From assembly GCA_015067185.1 (NCBI GenBank), contig SVMZ01000007.1, positions 31,533 to 95,532 of the forward strand: 64,000 nucleotides of DNA, in the 5' to 3' direction. The translations under genes and the position numbers were made by a program. The stretch comes from Oscillospiraceae bacterium. GTDB taxonomy: Bacteria; Bacillota; Clostridia; Oscillospirales; Ruminococcaceae. The notes beneath the pieces were generated by a model. That model did not search any database. It saw only the letters and a list, made by a program, of their open reading frames with translations, and had not been told where the DNA came from. The stretch's first letter is position 1. Each line of letters begins with the position of its first letter. Of this stretch, positions 16,335 to 24,415 are shown piece by piece.

Positions 16335-17476
16335 CTGACTGCCTCTTTCAGATCTTCCATAGAGGTGGCATAGCAGGCACGGACATGCATCTTTCCGGCA
16401 TCGCCAAAAGCATCTCCGGGGATAACCAGCACCTTTTTGCGCTCCAGCAGCTGTTCACAGAACTGGGTACAGCTGAGTCCGGTAGCTTCAATGGAGGGGA
16501 AGGCATAGAAAGCACCTTCCGGGTTGGCACAGGTGAGGCCCAGTGCATTAAAAGCGCCGACCAAATATTTACGGCGGGCATCATATTCGGCAATCATAGC
16601 ATTGACATCTGCCCAACCGGTCTCAAACCCCTGTTCAAGCGCGTAGCAGCCGGCAATCTGAGCTGTCGTCGGTGCACAGAGCACGGTAAGCTGATGAATC
16701 TTGGTCATCATGGATATGAACTCAATGGGGCCAACGGCAAAGCCAAGCCGCCAACCGGTCATGGAGAAGGATTTAGAGAAACCGTTAAGGACAATGGTGC
16801 GCTCTTTCATGCCGGGGAGGGATGCGATGGAAACATGACGTTTTCCGTTATAGGTGAGTTCAGCGTAGATCTCATCGGAGATAATGGTAATATTAGTTTC
16901 GCGGATGACTTCGGCAATAGCCTCCAGGTCTTCTTTTTCCATGATTCCGCCGGTGGGGTTAGTGGGATAGGCGAGGAGAAGAACTCTGGTCTTCGGTGTA
17001 ATGGCAGCGCGAAGTACATCGGGTGTGAGTTTAAAATGATGAGCGGCGTCTGTCACTACGGGAACAGGAACACCGCCTACAAGGCGGATACCAGGTTCGT
17101 ATGTGACATAAGTCGGTGTGGTATAAATAACTTCATCGCCAGGATTGATTGCAACGCGAAAGGCAAGATCGGCAGCGTGTCCGGCACCGATGGTGATGAG
17201 TGAATTCTGGATCTCATAACCATCCAGTCCGAAACGATCGGAAATATAATCAAGAACGAGCTGACGCAGCTTGGGCATGCCGGCATTGGCGGTATAGGGT
17301 ACCTTGTTGTGGTAGATGGTTTCCGCAGCAGCATGACGAATACTATCCGGCGTCGGGAAATCCGGTTCACCAACACCGAGACTGATACAGCTGTCGTCCA
17401 GCAGATCAAAATACTTTCTGATTCCGGACGGTTTGATATCGAGAACCGTCTCGTTGATCACGGGATTATATGACAT
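16292..17476 (-). CDS. Class I/II PLP-dependent aminotransferase
   Basis: 394 residues, fold type I. CISLGVGEPDFPTPDSIRHAA is the N-terminal signature, YPTNPTGGIMEKEDL and IISDEIYAELTYNG carry the cofactor-binding Asn, Asp and Tyr, and VLNGFSKSFSMTGWRLGFAVG contains the PLP Schiff-base lysine. The family includes aspartate, aromatic and MalY/PatA-type aminotransferases; the substrate is uncertain. AAGGAG precedes the ATG. The gene is monocistronic, with a good promoter about 185 bp upstream. Its last 13 codons are duplicated at 13.9 kb. Confidence 0.9.
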   Translation of the reverse strand: MSYNPVINETVLDIKPSGIRKYFDLLDDSCISLGVGEPDFPTPDSIRHAAAETIYHNKVPYTANAGMPKLRQLVLDYISDRFGLDGYEIQNSLITIGAGHAADLAFRVAINPGDEVIYTTPTYVTYEPGIRLVGGVPVPVVTDAAHHFKLTPDVLRAAITPKTRVLLLAYPTNPTGGIMEKEDLEAIAEVIRETNITIISDEIYAELTYNGKRHVSIASLPGMKERTIVLNGFSKSFSMTGWRLGFAVGPIEFISMMTKIHQLTVLCAPTTAQIAGCYALEQGFETGWADVNAMIAEYDARRKYLVGAFNALGLTCANPEGAFYAFPSIEATGLSCTQFCEQLLERKKVLVIPGDAFGDAGKMHVRACYATSMEDLKEAVSRISDFLDDLKHRR

Positions 17477-17497
17477 TTTTACAGTAACTCCTTAATA

Positions 17498-17545
17498 TTA
17501 CAGAATATCGATCCTCCCCTCTTCGGGGACTGCTGCACTTCGCAT
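17498..17545 (-). CDS. Possible 15-residue leader ORF upstream of the aminotransferase
   Basis: On the minus strand GAAGGGGG is followed ten bases later by ATG and the reading MRSAAVPEEGRIDIL-stop. The stop lies about 20 bp before the aminotransferase start. It is well placed for a leader peptide but has no run of a single regulatory amino acid. It may be chance. Confidence 0.2.
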   Translation of the reverse strand: MRSAAVPEEGRIDIL

Positions 17546-17787
17546 GTCCGTTAGACCCCCTTCAAAATTTGACCGCTGTTGGTATAGAATCGGTAATCTC
17601 AAAAGAATACCGGTTTAAGAGTGCAAAGCGTTAATACTATGCATTGATTCAGTAATGAAGATATTTTATCACAGTGCACCAAAAAATTCAAGTGTTTTTT
17701 AGTACAATCCAAAAGGGTGGAAGAAAAAAGATTTTTTGCACAACAGTGAGATTTGTTTGTTAATTGGCAGACTTGGCAGACAGAGCG
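17546..17787. promoter_or_regulatory. Promoter of the aminotransferase; otherwise non-coding
   Basis: On the minus strand TTGAAT (plus 17686-17691), a 17-bp spacer and TAAAAT (plus 17663-17668) give a promoter and a roughly 180-nt leader for the aminotransferase. I see no other gene between this and the flavin reductase stop at 17788. Confidence 0.55.
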
Positions 17788-18291
17788 TTATTCTTTTATA
17801 TAAAGATCGGTAACTTCTGCAATATACATGCAGTGATAATCTTTGTCAGGATAATAGCGGGGGATGGGTGCTGTCTCAACGAAGCAGTCTTCCTGCAGAA
17901 ACTGGGCATAGAGTTTTTTGCAGAGAAGAACGGTATGGGACTGCTCAATAACGGGAATTCCATCCACTTCGCAGGTGGAAAGACCGCACTGTGTCAGCTT
18001 ATCCCCATCACGTCCGGAGTGGCTGCCGCAATAGCCAAGCGCTTTACGGTATTCTTCACCGGGAATGCAGAGGCTGAAGCGGTCGGTATTTTCAATCAGA
18101 CCGAAAGTATGGCGTTGGGGACGAATGAAAATGTAAGCGGCGGGTTTTCCCCACATAACGCCGAGACCACCCCAACTTGCTGTCATGGCATTGACTTTGT
18201 TGCCGTCTTTGGCAGTAATCAGAAGCCATTCGTCTCCGATTGTGGTAAAGGCATTGCCTTCCCACTGAGAAAGTTCAATCTTCTTAAACAT
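17788..18291 (-). CDS. Flavin reductase family protein
   Basis: 167 residues. GNAFTTIGDEWLLITAKDGNKVNAMTASWGGLGVMWGKPAAYIFIRPQRHTF is the split-barrel FMN-binding pattern, followed by FSLCIPGEEYRKALGYCGSHSGRDGDK, typical of the clostridial subgroup. These proteins use NAD(P)H to reduce flavin or carry FMN as a prosthetic group. The start was moved to the ATG at 18291, with GGAGGAATCATT as ribosome site; the track's 239-residue form extends into the promoter region of sigG. Monocistronic; partner enzyme unknown. Confidence 0.87.
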   Translation of the reverse strand: MFKKIELSQWEGNAFTTIGDEWLLITAKDGNKVNAMTASWGGLGVMWGKPAAYIFIRPQRHTFGLIENTDRFSLCIPGEEYRKALGYCGSHSGRDGDKLTQCGLSTCEVDGIPVIEQSHTVLLCKKLYAQFLQEDCFVETAPIPRYYPDKDYHCMYIAEVTDLYIKE

Positions 18292-18405
18292 AATGATTCC
18301 TCCGTTGTATAGGGTAACGTAGTTTGTTGTAATACAGTATATGGCAGGATGGAAAATATTAGTGTGCTGAATTTTAAAGCAGCGGCCCGACAATACTTCT
18401 TTTAG

Positions 18406-18424
18406 AATCGGTGGATTACCGATT
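18406..18424 (+). promoter_or_regulatory. Hairpin immediately upstream of the sigG ribosome site
   Basis: AATCGGT and ACCGATT form a 7-bp stem with a 5-nt loop, ending about 9 bases before AAGGGAG. Together with the GTG start it could restrain sigG translation. Confidence 0.45.
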
Positions 18425-18448
18425 GAAAGGAAAAGGGAGTTGGGATAT

Positions 18449-19219
18449 GTGTATGTGGGCAAGGTTGAAATTTGCGGAGTCAACACGGCAAAGCTGCCGG
18501 TGCTCAAAGAATGCGATAAAAGTCGGTTGTTGAAAAGTGCCCGGGAAGGAAATAAAGCTGCTCGCAGTCAGTTGGTAGAGGGAAACCTGAGACTGGTGTT
18601 AAGTGTTGTGCAAAAATTTGCGAACAGAGGAGAAAATCCGGACGATCTGTTTCAGGTGGGATGTATTGGTCTTATGAAAGCAATCGATAATTTTGATATC
18701 AGCCAGAATGTCCGTTTTTCCACCTATGCAGTACCGATGATCATCGGTGAGATTCGACGGTATCTGAGAGATAACAACAGCATCCGTGTCTCACGTTCGA
18801 TGCGGGATACGGCATATAAAGCCATGCAGACCAAGGAAGAGCTGATCAACCGAGACCTGAAAGAGCCAACTGTAGAGCAAATTGCCAAAGAAATGGGGAT
18901 AAACAAAGCGCAGGTAGTGACAGCATTGGAGGCGATTGTTGAGCCGATGTCCCTGTATGATCCGGTTTATTCCGATTCGGGAGATACCATTTATGTGATG
19001 GATCAAATCGGGGATAAGAGCAGCGACACCGACTGGATTGAGGAAATTGCCATCAAAGAAGCGGTAGAGAGGTTGGATGCCAGAGAAAAACGAATTCTCT
19101 CCCTGCGTTTTTTTAATGGGAAAACGCAGATGGAGGTATCGAAAGAGATTGGTATCTCTCAAGCGCAGGTGTCACGACTGGAAAAGAGTGCTTTGGATCG
19201 GATCAAAAAGCAAATCTAA
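18449..19219 (+). CDS. sigG: RNA polymerase sporulation sigma factor SigG
   Basis: 256 residues in the form chosen. KVEICGVNTAKLPVL at the N-terminus is diagnostic of SigG. NPDDLFQVGCIGLMKAIDNFD (region 2), FSTYAVPMIIGEIRRYLRDNNSIRVSRSMRD (region 2.4/3) and GKTQMEVSKEIGISQAQVSRLEK (region 4.2) follow. SigG drives late forespore transcription, so the organism makes endospores. The track start is a TTG abutting the ribosome site; the GTG at 18449 lies nine bases after AAGGGAG and is preferred, with GTG 18455 as an alternative. It stands alone here, without spoIIGA or sigE next to it in the window. Confidence 0.95.
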   Translation: MYVGKVEICGVNTAKLPVLKECDKSRLLKSAREGNKAARSQLVEGNLRLVLSVVQKFANRGENPDDLFQVGCIGLMKAIDNFDISQNVRFSTYAVPMIIGEIRRYLRDNNSIRVSRSMRDTAYKAMQTKEELINRDLKEPTVEQIAKEMGINKAQVVTALEAIVEPMSLYDPVYSDSGDTIYVMDQIGDKSSDTDWIEEIAIKEAVERLDAREKRILSLRFFNGKTQMEVSKEIGISQAQVSRLEKSALDRIKKQI

Positions 19220-19372
19220 TGCAGAGTGGTCTGGCATATCACGGAAAATGCAGGCAAGCAATCTTTCAACTTATAATTATTATACTGTTTTTTGTTGCAA
19301 AAAGCAACAGATGGGGAACAGATAGCGGCAGGAGAGGCATAGTATAAGAAAATGAGAAAAGGGGGAAGAGGT

Positions 19373-20518
19373 ATGGAATTTCGTGACCTGAAACGTCAGT
19401 ATCATGCGCTGCGGGAGGAAATAACACACAGAACGGAAAGAATTCTGGAAGAAAGCAGATTTATTGGCGGGCGGGAGGTGACGGAGCTGGAGGCAAAGCT
19501 GGCAGACTATGTGGGCGTGAAACACTGTATTACCTGCGGAAATGGCACCGACGCACTGACCCTGATGCTGACGGCAGAGGGAATTGGGAAAGGGGATGCG
19601 GTGATAGTGCCCGATTTCACCTTTTTTGCCACGGCAGAAGCGGTTTCACGGACAGGTGCGGTTCCGGTTTTTGTGGAACCGGAGGAAAATGGGTTTAATC
19701 TGTCGGTGGAGGGTGTAGAGCGGGAAATACGACGTGTTTCAGAGGAAGGGAGTCTGTGTCCCAGGGCTATTCTGGCTGCAGATTTATTTGGGGTACCGGC
19801 AAATTATCCGGCATTGGCCGGGGTAGCAGAAAAGTACAAAATGCTTTTGTTTGAAGATGCCGCCCAGAGCTTTGGGGGCAGTATTGGTGAAAAGATGGCA
19901 GGCAGTTTTGGAATGGCCGCAGCTGTGTCCTTTTTTCCATCTAAGCCTTTGGGGTGCTATGGTGACGGGGGTGCAGTGTTTACCAATGACGACACAGCAG
20001 CAGAGCGGATTCGTTCCCTGAAAGAACACGGAAGAGGAGAAAGCAAGTACGATAATCTGCGGATTGGATGCAATTCCAGACTGGATACGGTGCAGGCGGC
20101 TGTATTGCTGGCAAAGCTGGCGGCTTATAAAAGATATGAGAGAGAGGCAGCGCAGCAGGTTGCGGATATGTACAGCCAAAAACTTTTCACAGCAGCAATG
20201 GTATTGCCCAAAATTCCGGAGGACTTTCGTTCTGCATGGGCACAGTATACGGTGATACTGTCGGGTCCCGGGGAACGCAGCCGATTGCAGGCGGCATTGC
20301 AGGCGAAAAAGATTCCTTCTATGGTCTACTATCCCCGCCCACTGAGTCTTCAGCGAGCATACAAAGCACTCCAAACGCCCGAAGCAATATCAGAGCGGAC
20401 GCAATGGCTTTGTGATCGTGTATTGTCGCTGCCGTTTTATCCTTACATGACAGAGACGGAAGTTGACAGTGTTTGTCGGGTCTGCAGAGAATTCAGCAGG
20501 AACGAAACAGTGTGGTAA
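19373..20518 (+). CDS. DegT/DnrJ/EryC1/StrS family sugar aminotransferase
   Basis: 381 residues. FRDLKRQYHALREEI, ESRFIGGREVTELEAKLADYVGVKHCITCGNGTDALTLML, DFTFFATAEAVSRTGAVPVFVE, FEDAAQSFGG and FFPSKPLGCYGDGGAVFTN (PLP lysine) are family landmarks. It transfers an amino group to a nucleotide-linked keto sugar for surface glycans, closest in style to WecE/WbpE/PglE enzymes. No other glycan genes are adjacent, so the sugar is unknown. The start is the ATG at 19373 after GGGGGAAGAGG. Confidence 0.87.
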   Translation: MEFRDLKRQYHALREEITHRTERILEESRFIGGREVTELEAKLADYVGVKHCITCGNGTDALTLMLTAEGIGKGDAVIVPDFTFFATAEAVSRTGAVPVFVEPEENGFNLSVEGVEREIRRVSEEGSLCPRAILAADLFGVPANYPALAGVAEKYKMLLFEDAAQSFGGSIGEKMAGSFGMAAAVSFFPSKPLGCYGDGGAVFTNDDTAAERIRSLKEHGRGESKYDNLRIGCNSRLDTVQAAVLLAKLAAYKRYEREAAQQVADMYSQKLFTAAMVLPKIPEDFRSAWAQYTVILSGPGERSRLQAALQAKKIPSMVYYPRPLSLQRAYKALQTPEAISERTQWLCDRVLSLPFYPYMTETEVDSVCRVCREFSRNETVW

Positions 20519-20528
20519 AGGCGACAGG

Positions 20529-20567
20529 ACGGTCTTCTTTCGATACCGATGAGAAGACCGTTTGTCT
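20529..20567 (+). terminator. Terminator after the DegT aminotransferase
   Basis: ACGGTCTTCT pairs with AGAAGACCGT, followed by TTGTCTT. Confidence 0.7.
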
Positions 20568-20702
20568 TATTATAATAGGGTATGGGGAAAGCGAAGAATC
20601 CGAAAAGGTCAGAGGGATTGTTAACAGTTTGTACATCACTTACGGTTGCAACTGTGATAAAATTGAATAGCTGCTGAGTGCAGCAGAAAAGACAATGTAT
20701 AT

Positions 20703-20778
20703 CCGGGTGTAGCGCAGTTGGTAGCGCGCCTGCTTTGGGAGCAGGATGCCGGGGGTTCGAATCCCTTCACTCGGACCA
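20703..20778 (+). tRNA. tRNA-Pro (anticodon TGG), CCA encoded
   Basis: The full cloverleaf can be drawn: acceptor CCGGGTG/CACTCGG, D arm GCGC/GCGC, anticodon stem CCTGC/GCAGG around TTTGGGA (anticodon TGG, proline), T arm GGGGG-TTCGAAT-CCCTT (one G-T pair), discriminator A and encoded CCA. Length is 76 nt. Confidence 0.97.
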
Positions 20779-20782
20779 TATC

Positions 20783-20822
20783 AGCATGATGGTTTTGATA
20801 CGAAACCGTCGTGCTTTTTCTA
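20783..20822 (+). terminator. Terminator after tRNA-Pro
   Basis: AGCATGATGGTTT pairs with AAACCGTCGTGCT (two G-T pairs), followed by TTTTCT. Confidence 0.75.
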
Positions 20823-20914
20823 TATTGATTGATATTTACATAGCAATTTGATACAATCTATTCGACAAACTTGAATTTGATGTAAATATGTGTGAAATTT
20901 TTCCTTCAACCCTA

Positions 20915-20945
20915 TTGACCTTCACGGAACGTCATAGATTATAGT
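20915..20945 (+). promoter_or_regulatory. MerR-type promoter with 19-bp spacer and dyad
   Basis: TTGACC (20915-20920) and TATAGT (20940-20945) are separated by 19 bp, the over-long spacing that MerR proteins correct by DNA twisting. GACcTTCacgGAAcGTC (20917-20933) is a near-perfect dyad inside it. Confidence 0.7.
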
Positions 20946-20975
20946 AATTTCATCAGGGAAAGGAGTCTTAACAGA

Positions 20976-21824
20976 ATGAGGACAGTAAGAGAAATTGCAG
21001 AACTTACGGGTATCAGCGCGCGCACGCTCCACTACTATGATGAAATTGGCTTGTTTGCTCCCACTTCAAAAAGTGAAGCTGGATACAGGCTTTATGACGA
21101 TAAAGCACTTGAAACATTACGGCAGATTTTGTTTTTCCGTGAGTTTGATATTCCTTTAAAAGAAATCAAAGCTGTTATCGAAAATCCTAACTTTGACAAA
21201 AACCAAATTCTACAAATGCAGAGAAAAATGTTGGTGACAAAAAAGGAACGCATGGAGCGTTTGATTGCCAGTATTGATGATATTCTGAAAGGAGACAATA
21301 GTATGGACTTTACGGTATTTGATGAAACAGAAATTCATACCATGTATGACAGCATGATGGAAAACATGAATGATGAACAGAAGAGAATATTTATTGAGCA
21401 TTACGGAAGCTTAGATGCATTTAAGGAACATTTCTTAAAAAATGCCGCTTCCGAAAGGGTTCAAAAGAGTTTTGCAAAAGTTGTTGAATGGTACGGAAGT
21501 AAGGAAGCTACATTAGAAGCCACAAAGACTTCTCGCGGTTCTGAAGTAATGATCGCTTATCAGAAACGTATAGGTAATATTCAAAAGAAACTCGCTTCTA
21601 AAATTGGAATGGATGTAAATTCATTTGAGGTTCGTGAATTAATTGGCGAATATGATTTTGTTGCAAAAAAACTGTATCAGATGGAAGATGTAACAAAATT
21701 GATGCTGGAAATTGCAAAGGTGTACCGAAGTAATTCTGAGGCTAAAGCAGGAGTTGATTCTGTATATGGTACAGGTTTTGCATCTTACATGGGAGAAGCG
21801 ATAGAAGCATTTTATAACAGATAA
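20976..21824 (+). CDS. MerR family regulator with TipAS-like effector domain
   Basis: 282 residues. Residues 1-70 are the MerR winged helix (TVREIAELTGISARTLHYYDEIGLFAPTSKSEAGYRLYDDKALETLRQILFF), followed by a coiled coil (to about 105) and a C-terminal all-helical domain (FDETEIHTMYDSMMENMNDEQKRIFIEHYGS onward) resembling TipAS, which binds thiopeptides or other drugs. It probably regulates its own promoter, which has the 19-bp spacer. No target gene follows. Composition is clearly AT-richer than neighbouring housekeeping genes, and it directly follows a tRNA, a common site for acquired DNA. Confidence 0.88.
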   Translation: MRTVREIAELTGISARTLHYYDEIGLFAPTSKSEAGYRLYDDKALETLRQILFFREFDIPLKEIKAVIENPNFDKNQILQMQRKMLVTKKERMERLIASIDDILKGDNSMDFTVFDETEIHTMYDSMMENMNDEQKRIFIEHYGSLDAFKEHFLKNAASERVQKSFAKVVEWYGSKEATLEATKTSRGSEVMIAYQKRIGNIQKKLASKIGMDVNSFEVRELIGEYDFVAKKLYQMEDVTKLMLEIAKVYRSNSEAKAGVDSVYGTGFASYMGEAIEAFYNR

Positions 21825-21851
21825 ATTCCAATTTGACAAACTGATTAGCAT

Positions 21852-21925
21852 AGTTTCAGTCCCAAAAGAGAGTTTCACTTCCCGTTTGATAGTTTCATTT
21901 TTTGAGTGAAACCAAATGAAACTAT
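21852..21925. repeat. Array of AGTTTCA boxes with inverted repeat
   Basis: AGTTTCA occurs at 21852, 21871 and 21891 (spacing 19 and 20 bp), then GTGAAAC and ATGAAACT on the opposite strand. ATAGTTTCATTT (21889-21900) and AAATGAAACTAT (21914-21925) form a perfect 12-bp inverted repeat. It lies between convergent genes. Function unknown. Confidence 0.6.
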
Positions 21926-22027
21926 TTCAAAGCCGTTGGTTTTCAAGATGTTATTTTGGAAAAGGCAGAAACCTATACTGTACTTGGCGAAGAATGGAAA
22001 TGTTTAGAGCTTGAAAAGAATCTTTGA
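21920..22027 (+). pseudogene. Unidentified C-terminal coding fragment
   Basis: An open frame without a start reads NYFKAVGFQDVILEKAETY and ends ELEKNL-stop, 35 residues in all. Residue use looks protein-like, but it is cut by a stop at its left end. I do not recognise the parent protein. It may be the tail of a gene lost when the AT-rich segment was rearranged. Confidence 0.3.
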
Positions 22028-22067
22028 TTTCCCGATTCAATGTTTTATCCTGTTTGAGGCTTTTACA

Positions 22068-22104
22068 AGAAAAAAGGAAGAGGATAGGCAAGGCCCATCC
22101 TCTT
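22068..22104 (-). terminator. Terminator of the EF-G/TetM-like gene
   Basis: On the minus strand AAGAGGAT pairs with ATCCTCTT and is followed by CCTTTTTTC, 20 bp after the stop codon. Confidence 0.75.
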
Positions 22105-22122
22105 TTGGTATAAAGCTGTAAA

Positions 22123-24057
22123 TTAATCCAAATTAAAGATACCGCCTTCGAGAGCGCTTCTGGCAGCCAGTATGTATTTGCTGGTATCCAGTGGGTCAAC
22201 GCTTCGTCTCCTGGAGGTGCGGCCCAGTTCCGGCGGACACTCTCTATAACTGTGAAGCTGAACACTCATGGTGCCGCGCCCCCCTGTAAAGGCGGCCAGC
22301 GTGATGGAATAATCCAGACTGGACTGAACAGGGATCAGGGCATTGAGAATCACCCGATCGCCATCATGGATACTGTCAACAACCTCACCGCGCATGGTGA
22401 TGACATCACTCATGACCCGACCGACATATTCACTGGGTAAGATAAACCGTGCAGCCAGGATAGGTTCCAACAGCGTGCTGCCCCCACGCTGCAAGCCGTC
22501 CTGAATTGCCATGGGGGTTGCTACAATAAAATCCAGCGGATGGGTGTGGATCAGATGGTGGTTGCCGTCAACCAGTTTAATATTGACGTCGGTGACCTGC
22601 CAACCTAAGCGTCCCTGATTCAGCGCAAGGGGGATGGCCTGTTCTACCTGATGTTGATAACGAGCCATGATTTTTCTGACCGGAACATCGGAGGAAAAAG
22701 TGACGCCGCTTCCTCGTTCGGCCGGATCAATTTCAAATTTAAGGATTGCCCAACAGGGTTTGGGCATGGTGTATGCTACAAAGCCCTCGCAGTGGGAAGA
22801 TACCGTTTCTTTATAGATGATGGCGGGGGCCCCGAAGGTGACGCTTAAATCAAAACGGGTCTGCAGCAGTTCTTCGATAATCTCCAACTGTATGGTACCC
22901 ATTACCCGCAGATGAAGTTCGTTGAACATACGGATATACTGTACCTGCAGAAGGGGGTCTTCTCCCGAGAGGATTCCGCATGCACGGCGAAGTTCCTGCA
23001 TTTGATCGGGTTTGGAAGGGATCACCTGAACAGTAATGAGCGGAGAACGCAGTTGTCCCGGTTCGATCCTTCTTGGCAGAATGCTGCTGTTTCCCAAAAT
23101 CTGACCGATCTGAATGTCGCCGAGACCATAGACTACACCGATCTCGCCTGAAGAGAGGCTTCCGGATGGAACGAGGTTGGCGTCATGGATCTGGGTAATT
23201 TTATGCTGTATCTGTTTAGGATCGCCGGTGATGGGGTCTATGCCTGCATCAAGGGTAATCACTTCACGGTTTTTGAGGGAGCCGCCGTATAAGCGCACCC
23301 AAACGCCCCGGCCCAGATTTTTATCCTGTTGCGCGGCAAATACTACACCGCACAGCTCGTTTTCCTGCTTCGGTGTGGGGAGGTAGTTTACAATGCTGTC
23401 CAACAGCGTTGTGATACCGTCATCTTTTAATGCGGAGCCGCACAGCACGGGATGGGCACGACGGGTATGTGTCAGTTCGGCCAGTTTTTCATCCAGGAGC
23501 AGCCGGGAGAATTGTTCGCCGTCCAGGTAACGCTCCATCAGATCATCCCAGTTGTCGCAAATAATCTCACTGACCCTATCCGTATCTGTAAGAACAACGG
23601 CTTTGGGAGTCAGTAACCGGTGAATTTGTGACACGACCAGCGGAACATTGGCGTTTTCACGATCGGTTTTATTGATGAAGAACAACACAGGAAGATTTTG
23701 TTTGACCATAGCTTCAAACAGAACCTCTGTTTGGGGCTGTACGCCTTCCACAGCACAGATTACCAGAATAGCACCATCCAGGGCCCACATGGATCGCTCC
23801 ATCTCTGCCGAAAAATCAACATGTCCAGGGGTGTCGATAAGGTTGATCTGTACATTTTGATAATGAAATGACACGCAGGTGGCTTTGACCGAGATCCCTC
23901 TTCTGCGTTCTACGGGGAGGTTATCGGTGTGAGCGGTTCCCGAGTCAACACTGCCAAGGGAACGAATGGCGCCGGCATGGGACAATATTTGTTCGGATAA
24001 TGTAGTTTTTCCGGCATCCACGTGGGCGAATATGCCTATGTTTCTGATTTGACTCAT
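22123..24057 (-). CDS. EF-G-like translational GTPase of the TetM/TetP group
   Basis: 644 residues, the length of ribosomal protection proteins and shorter than EF-G. G motifs: AHVDAGKTT, RRGISV, DTPGHVD, NKTD. Residues 1-240 are the G domain, then domain II, an EF-G III-like part, domain IV (VTDVNIKLVDGNHHLIHTHPLDF) and domain V (GRVMSDVITMRGEVVDS). The start MSQIRNIGIFAHVDAG matches Tet(M)/EF-G N-termini, and AGGAG precedes the ATG at 24057. Related chromosomal GTPases of Clostridia are annotated as translation factors without proven tetracycline resistance. Resistance is therefore possible but not claimed. A dyad overlaps its promoter. Confidence 0.85.
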   Translation of the reverse strand: MSQIRNIGIFAHVDAGKTTLSEQILSHAGAIRSLGSVDSGTAHTDNLPVERRRGISVKATCVSFHYQNVQINLIDTPGHVDFSAEMERSMWALDGAILVICAVEGVQPQTEVLFEAMVKQNLPVLFFINKTDRENANVPLVVSQIHRLLTPKAVVLTDTDRVSEIICDNWDDLMERYLDGEQFSRLLLDEKLAELTHTRRAHPVLCGSALKDDGITTLLDSIVNYLPTPKQENELCGVVFAAQQDKNLGRGVWVRLYGGSLKNREVITLDAGIDPITGDPKQIQHKITQIHDANLVPSGSLSSGEIGVVYGLGDIQIGQILGNSSILPRRIEPGQLRSPLITVQVIPSKPDQMQELRRACGILSGEDPLLQVQYIRMFNELHLRVMGTIQLEIIEELLQTRFDLSVTFGAPAIIYKETVSSHCEGFVAYTMPKPCWAILKFEIDPAERGSGVTFSSDVPVRKIMARYQHQVEQAIPLALNQGRLGWQVTDVNIKLVDGNHHLIHTHPLDFIVATPMAIQDGLQRGGSTLLEPILAARFILPSEYVGRVMSDVITMRGEVVDSIHDGDRVILNALIPVQSSLDYSITLAAFTGGRGTMSVQLHSYRECPPELGRTSRRRSVDPLDTSKYILAARSALEGGIFNLD

Positions 24058-24099
24058 GACTCGTTGGCTCCTGTTACTGTTTGACTCCCGCATATTTGG

Positions 24100-24142
24100 T
24101 TTGTTATATCGATAGTATAACAAATTTTGGAAACAATGACAA
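24100..24142 (-). promoter_or_regulatory. Promoter of the GTPase with overlapping dyad TTTGTTATA-N7-TATAACAAA
   Basis: On the minus strand TTGTCA (plus 24137-24142), a 17-bp spacer and TATACT (plus 24114-24119). The perfect 9-bp-arm dyad at 24100-24124 covers the -10 box and start site, as an operator would. Confidence 0.65.
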
Positions 24143-24240
24143 GAGGGATCCAGGAAGGAGATTTTGACTTTCGGTTATATGAATTAATACTTAAAAGGGT
24201 AAATCTCGACTTGTAGAAAAATAATTCTGAAACCGACATG

Positions 24241-24269
24241 TTGTGGCATGGAAGATCTTATGGTATAAT
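24241..24269 (+). promoter_or_regulatory. Promoter of the GNAT gene
   Basis: TTGTGG (24241-24246), a 17-bp spacer and TATAAT (24264-24269) with a TGG extension before the -10. It lies about 165 nt before the ribosome site. Confidence 0.65.
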
Positions 24270-24344
24270 ATAAAAGGATCGGCATAAAAACCGGTCAAAT
24301 ACAAATTTATTTCAGGAGATTGCTGTTTGAAGAGAAACAACACC

Positions 24345-24415
24345 TTAGAGACTGTAGGCTAACCGGGAGGTTTGCGTAAATACAGTTTCAGACAAACCTC
24401 CCAGTATTGCAGTCA
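24345..24415 (+). ncRNA. Structured 5' leader of the GNAT gene (unidentified element)
   Basis: GGGAGGTTTG (24365-24374) pairs perfectly with CAAACCTCCC (24393-24402). An outer GACTG/CAGTC pairing encloses it, giving a two-tier stem. There is no T-run after it, so it is not a plain terminator. I do not recognise a named riboswitch class. It could be a cis-regulatory RNA or a translation-attenuation structure. Confidence 0.45.

Noticed and set aside
22123-24057. Acquired tetracycline resistance gene
   Set aside because: It has the TetM/EF-G domain plan, but sequence alone does not place it among known resistance classes and there is no mobile context, so it is called only as a related GTPase.
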